From a virus, in the IMG/VR virus record IMGVR_UViG_3300012582_000004, positions 62,001 to 126,000 of that record: a stretch of DNA of 64,000 bases, one strand, 5' to 3'. Below the pieces are notes generated by a model. The model worked only from the letters and a program-made list of their open reading frames with translations, had not been told where the DNA came from and did no database searches. A program made the translations under genes and the position numbers. Of this stretch, positions 16,722 to 24,628 are shown piece by piece (position 1 is the stretch's first letter; each line of letters begins with the position of its first letter).

Positions 16722-17891
16722 GTGGAAAATATTATTAATGATGATAAAATATTTTTTAATTTTGTTGAAGCTGGTGGTGGCCCTAAAGTTGAAATACAAG
16801 GTAGTAGTGGAAAGTCCTACAAAGTATCTTATATAAATTCTGAAACTAATGAAACAATTTTCGAAGATATTGTTGTAGCTGGTGGTTTTACAAGAGTAAG
16901 TATTGAATATTTTGTACCTTGGAGATTTTTAATTGAATGTGAAGGACAAGTTATAAAAGATTATACTTTAAGTTTAAAAGATAAGAATGTTCTAATTTCG
17001 ATGGAGAGCTCGGCATTGGGTGATACTTTGGCGTGGGTATCACAAATAGAAAGATTTAGACAGAAATACGGCTGTCATACATTTGTATCTACATTTCATA
17101 ATGAATTATTTAGAGATAGTTATCCAGAACTTACATTTATTGATAGAGGAATACCAGTTACAGGTGTGCATTTAGTTTATAGACTTGGTTGGTTTGGCTC
17201 TGGTCATGCATCAACAAGAAATCCACAGGATTGTCATTCAATTCCATTACAGCAAGTTGCAACTGACATTTTGGGTTTATCATATGAAGAAGTAATTACT
17301 AAAATTAAAAAGGATACTAGACCAGCATTAATACCAGGTAAATATGTTGCTATAACATGCTGTAGTACAGCCGCCCTAAAGTATTACAATAGAGCTGGTG
17401 GCTGGGAAGAAATTGTATCATATTACAAAAAAAGAAATATTAAAGTTGTTATTATAGGTAAAATGCCGAATCATTTAAGAGATGTTATTGATTTGACTGG
17501 TCAGCGACCATATAATGATTTAAAAAATATAATTCAAAATTCGGAATACTTCATTGGTTTAGCTTCTGGTTTAGCTTGGTTGGCAATTTGCTTAGGGAAA
17601 AAAAGCATCACAATATCAGGTATTGTCAAAGACTATGTAGAATTTCAATATGAGAATTATAAAGTTAAAAATCCAGAACACGGAAAATCTGTCTGTCACG
17701 GTTGTATGAGTATTCCAACGCACACATTCCAAAAAAACGACTGGATGTGGTGTCCAACAAATAAGGGAACACCTAAACATTTTGAATGTTCAAAAACTAT
17801 CACATTTGAAATGGTAAAAGAAAAAATAGATGTCGTAGAATTAGATTTAAAAAGAAATATTATTTTGAATCCATTAAATATTGAAGTATAA
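16722..17891 (+). CDS. TibC/AAH-like protein O-heptosyltransferase
   Basis: Glycosyltransferase resembling bacterial autotransporter heptosyltransferases, which add heptose to serines of surface adhesins. Evidence: a short N-terminal beta domain, MESSALGDTLAWVSQIE, HSIPLQQVATDILGL, ITCCSTAALKYYN, a GT-B nucleotide-sugar region IGLASGLAWLAICLGKKSI, and a C-terminal cysteine set CHGCM / WCP / C that in TibC binds iron. The only plausible start is a GTG at 16722, directly after an in-frame TAG, and no early ATG exists. At 389 residues it is full length. A phage could use it to decorate its own fibres or a host surface protein; the acceptor is unknown. Confidence 0.82.
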   Translation: MENIINDDKIFFNFVEAGGGPKVEIQGSSGKSYKVSYINSETNETIFEDIVVAGGFTRVSIEYFVPWRFLIECEGQVIKDYTLSLKDKNVLISMESSALGDTLAWVSQIERFRQKYGCHTFVSTFHNELFRDSYPELTFIDRGIPVTGVHLVYRLGWFGSGHASTRNPQDCHSIPLQQVATDILGLSYEEVITKIKKDTRPALIPGKYVAITCCSTAALKYYNRAGGWEEIVSYYKKRNIKVVIIGKMPNHLRDVIDLTGQRPYNDLKNIIQNSEYFIGLASGLAWLAICLGKKSITISGIVKDYVEFQYENYKVKNPEHGKSVCHGCMSIPTHTFQKNDWMWCPTNKGTPKHFECSKTITFEMVKEKIDVVELDLKRNIILNPLNIEV

Positions 17892-17934
17892 ATTTAATTT
17901 ATCTTCTATATTTTCATCAAATCTAATTATCAAT

Positions 17935-17970
17935 AAATGAATATTGTTATTTTAATAATATTCATTTTTT
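17935..17970. terminator. Bidirectional terminator-like hairpin
   Basis: AAATGAATATT pairs perfectly with AATATTCATTT across an 11-base loop, with a T-run after it, between convergent genes. Confidence 0.6.
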
Positions 17971-17971
17971 A

Positions 17972-18433
17972 CTACTTATTATTTTTAAACCACATTGTAC
18001 CACCTTCATGCTCAGATATTTTTTTAATATCCATTTTAATAAATTCTCTAATTCTAGCAGACATGTTTAATGTAAATTCTTCACATATATTTTTGTAATC
18101 TTCTAAAACATCCACTTCAATTTTAATATTGAAATTTTTAGATTTTTTATTATCAAACTCTATATCAGTTTCTTTTTTATATTCATTACTTTTACTTTCT
18201 TTCTTATCATAAGTTTTATGATAGATAGAATCATCGAAATCCAATGTAGTATAGAAACCTACATGATAATTTTGAATAGTTTCTAAAACTATTTCTCTAG
18301 AATATCCACCCGTTAAAGATTCTATGTATTCTATTATTTCATTTTGTAAATTCATATCGAGTGTAATAAATTTCTCTCGTTCTTTATCGTTTAGGAAAAG
18401 ATCTATGCAACTAATTCTTTTATTTTCTTTCAT
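17972..18433 (-). CDS. Putative ribbon-helix-helix DNA-binding protein (153 aa)
   Basis: The C-terminal part FNIKIEVDVLEDYKNICEEF followed by TLNMSARIREFIKMDI has the strand-helix-helix pattern of Arc/MetJ-type repressors, with the strand expected to contact DNA. The N-terminal half is helical and acidic, with a charged linker. It is a single leftward gene; the sequence upstream of 18433 is AT-rich with a weak CATATATATTTAAAAG motif. The call rests on pattern only and could be wrong. Confidence 0.5.
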   Translation of the reverse strand: MKENKRISCIDLFLNDKEREKFITLDMNLQNEIIEYIESLTGGYSREIVLETIQNYHVGFYTTLDFDDSIYHKTYDKKESKSNEYKKETDIEFDNKKSKNFNIKIEVDVLEDYKNICEEFTLNMSARIREFIKMDIKKISEHEGGTMWFKNNK

Positions 18434-18567
18434 ATATTTATTACTTTTAAATATATATGATTAATTGTATGCTCTCTTATTACTTTTAATTCATTTATTA
18501 TATTATTTCTTTATATTATAAAACTTTTTTGATTTTTATGATATATTTAAAAAAAGAATTATTTTTC

Positions 18568-19089
18568 ATGATAGAAGTCATAGAATACAAAGGAGAACAA
18601 TATCCACTATTTCAAACAACTGGTTTTGCTTCACGTTTTGCATTCCCTTATGCGCAAGAGTTGTGTATTGGTAATGGCTTAGATGTTGGTTGTATGAAAA
18701 AAGAATGGGCATTTCCTGGTAGCATACCTATTGATATATCACTAAATGAATATGATGAAAATGGTAAAATAATAGAAGCTTATAATTTACCAAATGGGCA
18801 ATTTGATTATATTTTTAGTTCTAATATGTTAGAACATGTTCGTGATTGGGTGGAATGTCTAGATTATTGGTTTACAAAAATAAAAGATGGTGGTGTTTTA
18901 TATTTATATTTACCACACTATGATCAAAAATACTGGAGAAGTTGGAACAATAGAAAACATATTCATAACTTATCGTCTAAACTTTTGAGAAATTATCTTG
19001 AAGATAGGGGATGGGATAAAATTTTTATTAGTGGGAAAGATTTAAATTATTGTTTTCACGTGGTAGCACAAAAACCTATTAAAGAATGA
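18568..19089 (+). CDS. SAM-dependent class I methyltransferase
   Basis: Rossmann-fold methyltransferase. GNGLDVGCMK is motif I, IPIDIS corresponds to the acidic motif II, FDYIFSSNMLEHV is motif IV, and GGVLYLYLPHYD the following strand. The length of about 173 residues is small. Related small methyltransferases sit with glycosyltransferases in surface-polysaccharide loci, which fits the TibC-like gene upstream. Two upstream in-frame starts exist (ATG 18538, TTG 18529); I choose 18568 because it gives MIEVIEYKG with no odd leader. The next gene overlaps as ATGA. Confidence 0.8.
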   Translation: MIEVIEYKGEQYPLFQTTGFASRFAFPYAQELCIGNGLDVGCMKKEWAFPGSIPIDISLNEYDENGKIIEAYNLPNGQFDYIFSSNMLEHVRDWVECLDYWFTKIKDGGVLYLYLPHYDQKYWRSWNNRKHIHNLSSKLLRNYLEDRGWDKIFISGKDLNYCFHVVAQKPIKE

Positions 19090-19802
19090 TTAAACAAATA
19101 TGGAGAACTATAATAACAGCAAAAACATATTTGGTGATATTTTTTATAATATCATCTATATTATCATTGCTTATAAGTTTTTCCGAAATTCCTAATTTTA
19201 ATTACAATACACCATTGGGTATGATAGTATTTAGATTGTGTATGTCATATATTTCATCATTTATCTTTTATTTCATTGTAGTACATATACCTAAACAAAA
19301 AGATAGAGATTATATTTATCAATATATTAAAAATGATGTTTGTAATGTAGTTGATTATGGTAAAAATTTATCTAAACATTTAAAAGAAGAAAGTAAAATT
19401 TCTTTTGAAAAATATCCAGATAAGAATAATATTTTAAATATATGTAAATCTGTTAAAAGTGATTCTACTATAAAAAATGAAAAATTATTAGCATTAATGT
19501 TACAATATAAATTAAGGACTTTTGCTGATATTGATGACATTTATTCTAAGATACCTTTTATTGATGGTGAGTTAATATACTTGATTGATAATATAAAAGA
19601 TTGTTTATATTTTGATAGAATTGATAGTTACAATAAAGAAATTCATGGTGATGATTTAGCATACTTTCATATACCTATGATAATGTATTTTGAAAGTATT
19701 AAAGAATTAGATGATTATGTAGATGATAAATTTAAATATTACAAAAGAAGAAAGCCTCTTCCTAAAGAACTAAAAAAATTAATTAAAAAAGGAAATTACT
19801 AA
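19086..19802 (+). CDS. Hypothetical two-span membrane protein (238 aa)
   Basis: Two hydrophobic segments near the N-terminus (YLVIFFIISSILSLLI and LCMSYISSFIFYFIVV) are followed by a cytoplasmic domain of about 150 residues, helical and lysine-rich. No family recognised. It overlaps the methyltransferase stop by four bases and ends one base into the exonuclease start, so it lies inside a tight operon. Confidence 0.6.
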   Translation: MIKQIWRTIITAKTYLVIFFIISSILSLLISFSEIPNFNYNTPLGMIVFRLCMSYISSFIFYFIVVHIPKQKDRDYIYQYIKNDVCNVVDYGKNLSKHLKEESKISFEKYPDKNNILNICKSVKSDSTIKNEKLLALMLQYKLRTFADIDDIYSKIPFIDGELIYLIDNIKDCLYFDRIDSYNKEIHGDDLAYFHIPMIMYFESIKELDDYVDDKFKYYKRRKPLPKELKKLIKKGNY

Positions 19803-20629
19803 TGAAAAACTTTGACTTAAAAAACTTTGACATCGAATTATTACCAAATCTTAAAAAGATGGTATTCGAAAGACCTTTAATTGCATTTGATACTGAGACA
19901 ACGGGTATTAATGTTAATGATGCTGAAATTATAGAAATAAAAGCTATAAAAATATTTCCTGATGGTAGTGTCGATGAATATTATTCATTATTCAATCCAA
20001 AAAATGATATACCATTGGAGGCTAGCAATGTACATGGTTATACAAAAGACAAACTTATTGGTCAACCTGTAATAAAAGATAAAATTGACGAGTTATATAA
20101 TTTTTTTATAGATTGTGATTTATTTGCATTCAATGGGTATAAATTTGATGTACAATTATTAGTGGAAGAATTTCTCAGATGTGGTAAACCATACAACCCA
20201 ATGAAATATAATATTATTGATCCGTATAATATAATGTATAAGAAAGAGCCTCGAAATTTAAGTGGAGTCTATAAAAAATTATTTGGAGAAGAATTAGAAG
20301 ATGCTCATACAGCAACTTCTGATATTTTAGCAGCTCTTAGAATATTTGATAAACAAATAGTTATCTATGATTTACCCATATCAATTAAAGAAGTATCAGA
20401 ATTTGTTAAACATGATATGAATGGTTTCTTAATTTTAGATTTTGATAGCATATTTAAATATGATAGTAATACAAAAGAAATATATTTTAATAAAGGTAAA
20501 CATATAAATAAAAATGTTAAAGAACATAAAGATTATGTTGAATGGGTAATGAATAAATCATTTTATGGAAAACAGACGAAATTTATTGCCAGTAAAATAA
20601 AAAATAAAATTGAATTAGAAAAAGTATAA
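19802..20629 (+). CDS. DnaQ-like DEDDh 3'-5' exonuclease
   Basis: Exonuclease domain of the polymerase III epsilon type in residues about 20-185: FDTETTG (Exo I), FNGYKFD (Exo II) and HTATSDILA (Exo III with the DEDDh histidine). The C-terminal about 85 residues (from SEFVKHDMNGFLI) resemble the appended domain found in exodeoxyribonuclease-like stand-alone members. Probably acts in DNA repair, recombination or primer processing. The start overlaps the preceding stop by one base; a hairpin follows the stop. Confidence 0.9.
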   Translation: MKNFDLKNFDIELLPNLKKMVFERPLIAFDTETTGINVNDAEIIEIKAIKIFPDGSVDEYYSLFNPKNDIPLEASNVHGYTKDKLIGQPVIKDKIDELYNFFIDCDLFAFNGYKFDVQLLVEEFLRCGKPYNPMKYNIIDPYNIMYKKEPRNLSGVYKKLFGEELEDAHTATSDILAALRIFDKQIVIYDLPISIKEVSEFVKHDMNGFLILDFDSIFKYDSNTKEIYFNKGKHINKNVKEHKDYVEWVMNKSFYGKQTKFIASKIKNKIELEKV

Positions 20630-20637
20630 TATAAAGA

Positions 20638-20668
20638 AATCCCTATACAATCTAATCGTATAGGGATT
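20638..20668. terminator. Hairpin between exonuclease gene and tRNAs
   Basis: AATCCCTATAC pairs perfectly with GTATAGGGATT across a 9-base loop. The T-run is weak in both directions, so it may be a terminator or an RNA-processing or stability element at the 3' end of the leftward tRNA transcript. Confidence 0.5.
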
Positions 20669-20688
20669 CTTATTCAAACACAAAAATG

Positions 20689-20765
20689 TGGTAGCCCATG
20701 CAGGATTCGAACCTACGTTTACAATCTGAATAGAAAGTCGTCCTAAGCCACTAGACGAATGGGCC
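20689..20765 (-). tRNA. tRNA-Glu-like gene with expanded 8-nt anticodon loop (CCA encoded)
   Basis: The minus strand folds as a cloverleaf: acceptor GGCCCAT/ATGGGCT (1:72 pair is G-U), D arm GTCT/GGAC, T arm GTAGG-TTCGAAT-CCTGC, discriminator A and an encoded CCA. The D arm is nearly that of bacterial tRNA-Glu. The anticodon arm is 18 rather than 17 bases: ACTTT, loop CTATTCAG, ATTGT, with two U-U mismatches. A TTC anticodon is present but is preceded by an extra A instead of U33. Charging and decoding cannot be told from sequence. Confidence 0.75.
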
Positions 20766-20778
20766 AAATGGAAGGTCA

Positions 20779-20829
20779 GGGAGTCGGATGCGTACATCCT
20801 TAGACATGAAATATAATATATAAACTCCC
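20779..20829 (-). ncRNA. Structured 51-nt tRNA-like element between the two tRNAs
   Basis: On the minus strand a 7-bp closing stem GGGAGTT/GACTCCC directly abuts a hairpin GGATG-TACG-CATCC, as acceptor and T stems do in a tRNA, but only 23 bases remain for everything else and the T loop is four bases. It is too short for a normal tRNA. It may be a decayed or shortened tRNA, a spacer structure for RNase processing, or chance. Confidence 0.35.
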
Positions 20830-20836
20830 CTCCTTG

Positions 20837-20911
20837 TAGCGTGTGCGGGATTCGAACCACACGTTTTTTACCTGAATAGATAATCGTCCTGAGCCTCTAG
20901 ACGAACACGCC
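20837..20911 (-). tRNA. Second tRNA-Glu-like gene with 8-nt anticodon loop (no CCA)
   Basis: Acceptor GGCGTGT/ACACGCT, D arm GTCT/GGAC, anticodon arm ATTAT-CTATTCAG-GTAAA with the same eight-base loop as the neighbouring tRNA, and a T stem GTG(T)GG/CCCGC with one bulged T, loop TTCGAAT. Discriminator A; the CCA is not encoded. It is two bases longer than canonical, one from the anticodon loop and one from the bulge. Shared loop sequence shows the pair are paralogues; this copy could be degenerate. Confidence 0.65.
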
Positions 20912-20991
20912 ATTTAATTTATTTGAAGTTTTCAGATTCAGGGGGTTCAGCTACTTAGTTTCACTTCCTTACCTAACTTTAAACTTCCTTA

Positions 20992-21022
20992 CAAAGTTAA
21001 TACTTTTTTTTCAATTTATCAA
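20992..21022 (-). promoter_or_regulatory. Bacteroidetes-type promoter, proximal to tRNAs
   Basis: Minus-strand TTG (20020-end region, 21020-21022), 20-base spacer and TAACTTTG (20992-20999). The -33 is TTG rather than TTTG. It points into the tRNA genes. Confidence 0.55.
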
Positions 21023-21083
21023 GTTTTTTTGAAGATTTATTTTCAACTTTTTATTCTTTTATATTTCCGTCTGAAATACAATA

Positions 21084-21114
21084 CAAAGTTAAGAAATTTA
21101 CTTGAAATAACAAA
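21084..21114 (-). promoter_or_regulatory. Bacteroidetes-type promoter, distal to tRNAs
   Basis: Minus-strand TTTG (21111-21114), 19-base spacer and TAACTTTG (21084-21091) match the consensus exactly. Together with the proximal copy it forms tandem promoters for the tRNA unit. The 248 bases between the second tRNA and 21160 otherwise hold only short direct repeats of CACTTCCTTAC / AACTTCCTTAC type. Confidence 0.75.
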
Positions 21115-21159
21115 ACATTTCATAAAAAAAAACTACAAATAAAAACACATTCTATAACT

Positions 21160-21894
21160 ATGTCTATTTTAATAGTAGTCCCTGTTTTTAACAGAAAGAA
21201 AATCACCGAGTTAAGTTTATATCAAACTAATAGATATAAAGGTGATGGAAATAAACTTGTAGTATATAATGATCACTCTACTGAATATGATAATGAATTT
21301 CTATCGGAATATTGCGATGAAGTAATAACAATGCCTAAAAAAATGGGTGTTCAACATTTAAGATGGCATCATTTAAGAAGCTTTTTAAATCAAGATGAAT
21401 ACCAATACTTATATTTAACTGATAGTGATGTTATACATGACCCTCAATACATAACAAAACTAAAAGAGTACTATGGTAAATATATGTTAAATGATGGTAA
21501 GAAAATGCCTGTATGTTTATATAATACTATATATCATATGAATCAAGGGAACACATTAAGTGAGAATGGCATTATCCTATTAAGAAAAACTGCGCCTGGT
21601 GTGTCGATGTTCTTTAATAAAGAAATGGTTAAGCAAATTGTTAATAGTTTAGACAATTTAGGTAAAGATCCAGATTATGGTTGGGATTATTTTCCAAATC
21701 AATTTTTAAAAATTCCTTATATAACAAGCAATACATCATATTTAGAACACTTCGGGGCAAATGGCTTACATTCATATGAAGGAAGAGCTGGTATGGATAA
21801 AGATAGAGCAATTAATCCAACGGAGTATTTACAAGCAATAAGAGAGACAGTCATAAATTATATATTATTTAATGGTGAAAAGCCTATTTTATGA
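21160..21894 (+). CDS. Glycosyltransferase family 2-like protein
   Basis: GT-A fold glycosyltransferase: N-terminal SILIVVPVFNRKKI, YNDHSTEYDN and the metal-binding DxD in YLTDSDVIHD near residue 90. At 244 residues it is a bare catalytic domain without membrane segments. Possible roles are modification of phage DNA, virion proteins or host surface glycans. It heads a rightward run of small genes, overlapping the next by four bases. Confidence 0.85.
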   Translation: MSILIVVPVFNRKKITELSLYQTNRYKGDGNKLVVYNDHSTEYDNEFLSEYCDEVITMPKKMGVQHLRWHHLRSFLNQDEYQYLYLTDSDVIHDPQYITKLKEYYGKYMLNDGKKMPVCLYNTIYHMNQGNTLSENGIILLRKTAPGVSMFFNKEMVKQIVNSLDNLGKDPDYGWDYFPNQFLKIPYITSNTSYLEHFGANGLHSYEGRAGMDKDRAINPTEYLQAIRETVINYILFNGEKPIL

Positions 21895-22181
21895 ACAATA
21901 ATGAATTAATATGTTATGCTAAATTTTTTATTCTACAATTAGAATATAAGAAAAGTATGTCAAATAATGAAACAAAAGTTAAGATTGACACTATAATAGG
22001 GGATATGAATAATGATGTTATTCCTGATATATCTAGAATAAAATCAAAGAGATACATTATTGAATATGGTGAAATTATACAAGATTTTGCTACAGAATAT
22101 GGAATAAATATTCCATCATTTGTAAACATGGAATGGAAACCAATCTATAGAAACATGATTATAAATGATATACTAAATTAA
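21891..22181 (+). CDS. Hypothetical protein (96 aa)
   Basis: No family recognised. It is an all-soluble, mostly helical protein. The ATGA overlap with the glycosyltransferase stop sets the start and indicates coupled translation. Confidence 0.55.
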   Translation: MNNNELICYAKFFILQLEYKKSMSNNETKVKIDTIIGDMNNDVIPDISRIKSKRYIIEYGEIIQDFATEYGINIPSFVNMEWKPIYRNMIINDILN

Positions 22182-22204
22182 AAGTGTATAAAAAATGAAT
22201 TTTT

Positions 22205-22648
22205 ATGATTAAAACATATAGATTAAAAAAAGAATATCCAGGACATAATATAGGAGATATGTTATATAAACCATCGGATGATTCGACATATTATGATTGG
22301 GATGTAGAACCATTTACAAAAGTTCCAATTGAAATTGTAGAAAATCACTCAGAATTCTTTGAAGAAGTAATTAATAATTGGAAAATGGGAGATAAGATTT
22401 ATTTTCTATCTGTGTCTGGTGAGATAATAGATGAAAATTTTGATTCAACTAGGCATATACCGTTAATTTATTGGGGAAATGCTTTCAGAGATGAAAATGA
22501 AGCCAAATGGTATCAAATACAATTTGCTAAATTAATAGATGGGGAGGATAGTATAGTGATAAATAAAAAAGATATTCTTCCAATTTTTTTAGCTTTACAA
22601 GATAACGATATAGAAAAAGCTAAATCATTAATTAAAAATTATTTATAA
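22205..22648 (+). CDS. Hypothetical phage protein (147 aa)
   Basis: No function assigned. The segment GDKIYFLSVSGEIIDENFD and later WGNAFRDENEAKWYQIQFAK has the form of a small phage family in which a GNxFxxxxEA motif recurs; the role of that family is unknown to me. It sits one base before the next small gene. Confidence 0.6.
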   Translation: MIKTYRLKKEYPGHNIGDMLYKPSDDSTYYDWDVEPFTKVPIEIVENHSEFFEEVINNWKMGDKIYFLSVSGEIIDENFDSTRHIPLIYWGNAFRDENEAKWYQIQFAKLIDGEDSIVINKKDILPIFLALQDNDIEKAKSLIKNYL

Positions 22649-22649
22649 A

Positions 22650-22835
22650 ATGGGAACAAAAACAGAATTTACGAAATTAGAAGCTATTGAATATTTGTGT
22701 GATAATGGATCCAACTCAAACGAATGGTCGGAGGCTGGTATGTATCATATGATAAGTGAAATAGTAAAGAGTGAAACCGAAGTTTTCACTAAAGATTATC
22801 TTGACAGTAGAATTAAAATTGCTGACGAGTTTTAA
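22650..22835 (+). CDS. Small hypothetical protein (61 aa)
   Basis: Short acidic helical protein starting MGTKTEFTKLEAIEYL. It lies between the preceding gene and the NusG-like gene, 16 bases from the latter. No function recognised. Confidence 0.5.
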   Translation: MGTKTEFTKLEAIEYLCDNGSNSNEWSEAGMYHMISEIVKSETEVFTKDYLDSRIKIADEF

Positions 22836-22851
22836 AAAATAATAATACTAA

Positions 22852-23412
22852 ATGGAAAAGGTTAAAACAACAAAGTGGTATGCATTAAAAGTTACTGCAA
22901 ACCAAGAAAGAAAAGTAAAAGAATATTTAGATAAAGAAATTAAAATTTACAATCTGTCTGATTGGATAATACAAGTAGTTGTGCCAACAGAAAAAATATT
23001 AACTCTTAATAAACAAACTGGTAAAAAGATAGTTAGAGAAAAACTTGTTATGCCAGGATATTTATTTGTTAATGCTGATTTAAATAATGGTGAGATAGGA
23101 CCAATTTTAGAAAATGTACCAGGTGTGTATGGTTTCTTATCAATGAAAGAAGGCAAATTATCTAAAATACCACAGCCTATTAAAGATAGAGAAGTTGAAA
23201 GATTCTTAGATATTAAAGAAGATATTGATGTTGTATGGGATAAATTTCAAGTTGGTGAAAAAGTTAAAATTCTAGAAGGTCCTTTTAGTTCATTTCAAGG
23301 AGTTATTGAAAATATAGATTCTGCTAAAAATAAACTTAATATTATGGTAGCTATCTTCCAAAGACAAACACCAGTTGAAGTATTATTTTCACAAGTAGAA
23401 AAAGTAATATAA
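22852..23412 (+). CDS. NusG-like transcription elongation/antitermination factor
   Basis: The two NusG domains are visible. The NGN domain begins KWYALKVTANQERKVKEYL and includes VMPGYLFVNADL and NVPGVYGFL; the KOW domain is VGEKVKILEGPFSSFQGVIE with VEVLFSQVEKV at the end. At 186 residues it has the size of cellular NusG or a RfaH/LoaP-type paralogue. It would bind host RNA polymerase and promote elongation through phage operons. NusG homologues are uncommon in phages. Whether it replaces host NusG or acts at selected operons is not visible. Confidence 0.92.
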   Translation: MEKVKTTKWYALKVTANQERKVKEYLDKEIKIYNLSDWIIQVVVPTEKILTLNKQTGKKIVREKLVMPGYLFVNADLNNGEIGPILENVPGVYGFLSMKEGKLSKIPQPIKDREVERFLDIKEDIDVVWDKFQVGEKVKILEGPFSSFQGVIENIDSAKNKLNIMVAIFQRQTPVEVLFSQVEKVI

Positions 23413-23432
23413 TTTATTTTAATAATATTTTT

Positions 23433-23729
23433 ATGGAAGAAAAAGCAATGGTTAGTACGGAATTTAACGATGATAAAATACCACTAAAAAATAAATACGC
23501 AACAATTCTTGAAGATTACAAAGCTGTGTTAGAAATGTATAATAAAATTCTTTCTACTAAAGAAGAATTAGAATGTATTCATACATCCGATGGTGCTAAA
23601 ATTCATCCATTAAATAGAAAAGAAGATATTCTTATATTTAATCATAATGATAAAACGATATATTTTGAAAATATGTCAGATAGAAACATTTTTAAGTTTA
23701 AATCATATTTTATTATGAAATTACAATAA
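23433..23729 (+). CDS. Hypothetical protein (98 aa)
   Basis: No family recognised. Helical N-terminal half (YATILEDYKAVLEMYNKIL), then strands. Last gene of the run that includes the NusG-like factor; a terminator begins six bases after its stop. Confidence 0.55.
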   Translation: MEEKAMVSTEFNDDKIPLKNKYATILEDYKAVLEMYNKILSTKEELECIHTSDGAKIHPLNRKEDILIFNHNDKTIYFENMSDRNIFKFKSYFIMKLQ

Positions 23730-23734
23730 AATAT

Positions 23735-23764
23735 AAAAAAAGCCTCTCAATTGAGGCTTTTTTT
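23735..23764. terminator. Bidirectional terminator
   Basis: AAAAAAAGCCTC pairs with GAGGCTTTTTTT around TCAATT; outer bases extend the pairing to about 18 bp, overlapping the end of the leftward gene at 23763. Confidence 0.88.
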
Positions 23765-24047
23765 ATATTTCTATTTCTAAAAATCTTCTTAAAAAATATC
23801 TTCGTATAAATTTTAATTTTAATTTTTTAAGCATCCATTGCTTTTTATTTTTAGAAGTTAATTTCCAATTTGGGTATCTTATATCACCCTCGTATGTTTC
23901 ACCATACCATTTAGTATCATTATTTTCACCACAATGATAACAACAATGACTACAAGAAATTTCTTTTATATGCTCTAAATTCTTTTTATAGAGTTTATTA
24001 AAAACATATGAATTTATAGTTTCTTTTAATTCTTGGTATATTCTCAT
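23763..24047 (-). CDS. Small cysteine-rich basic protein (94 aa)
   Basis: Contains a tight cysteine/histidine cluster CSHCCYHCG that could bind zinc, followed by a very basic C-terminal tail (KKLKLKFIRRYFLRRF). Nucleic-acid binding is a guess from this composition. Single leftward gene between two rightward units. Confidence 0.55.
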   Translation of the reverse strand: MRIYQELKETINSYVFNKLYKKNLEHIKEISCSHCCYHCGENNDTKWYGETYEGDIRYPNWKLTSKNKKQWMLKKLKLKFIRRYFLRRFLEIEI

Positions 24048-24196
24048 AATCTTTAAGTAATCTTAAAGATACTATTTATAAATTATCATTATAAATTTTT
24101 AAGTATTAAATGTTTTATTTTTAATAAAAAATATTTACACATTTTTTAAAACAAAAAATATCTAAAGAGAGAGATATTTATAGTATAGATACTTTT

Positions 24197-24529
24197 ATGA
24201 AAACTATTTATCTTATAAAATCGGAATCACCATCAGGTGATATATCATTCAAAATTGGTATTACTGGTAGAAATCCACAAAAAAGACTTTCCGAATTACA
24301 GATAGGTACTCCAGATAATTTACATATTATATGTACATTCGAATCTAAATATGGTAATCTTTTAGAATCTACTTTACACAATCGATTTAACATGGGAAAT
24401 ATTCATGGTGAATGGTTTTCCTTAACTGATGATGAATTGAAAAATTTTCTGAATACCTGTTATAAAATAGAGAGTAATTTAAAAATAATGCATGAAGAAA
24501 ATACATATTTTCAATCCAAAAAACGTTAA
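24197..24529 (+). CDS. T5orf172/MUG113-type GIY-YIG-like protein (110 aa)
   Basis: The T5orf172 variant of the GIY-YIG fold: TIYLIKSES, FKIGITGRNPQKRLSELQ, then LLESTLHNRF and GEWFSL. This is the whole domain with no DNA-binding partner. Such stand-alone domains are common in phages and may be nucleases or have lost activity; I cannot decide from sequence. Confidence 0.78.
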   Translation: MKTIYLIKSESPSGDISFKIGITGRNPQKRLSELQIGTPDNLHIICTFESKYGNLLESTLHNRFNMGNIHGEWFSLTDDELKNFLNTCYKIESNLKIMHEENTYFQSKKR

Positions 24530-24616
24530 TTTCGTCATTTTAAGACTATTTTTTAAAATAATTAAGCAAAAGTAAAACTTTAGACATTTTTATTAGTATA
24601 TGTTGTAAAAATTTAG

Positions 24617-24624
24617 TATTTTTG
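24617..24624 (+). promoter_or_regulatory. Possible host-type -7 element close to start codon
   Basis: TATTTTTG fits TAnnTTTG and ends four bases before the ATG at 24629, which would make the mRNA nearly leaderless. No TTTG lies at the right spacing upstream, so this is weak. Confidence 0.3.
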
Positions 24625-24628
24625 TATC

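Noticed and set aside
20615-20860. Leftward 81-residue frame across the tRNA region
   Set aside because: It overlaps the first tRNA and the hairpins and has no protein-like character.
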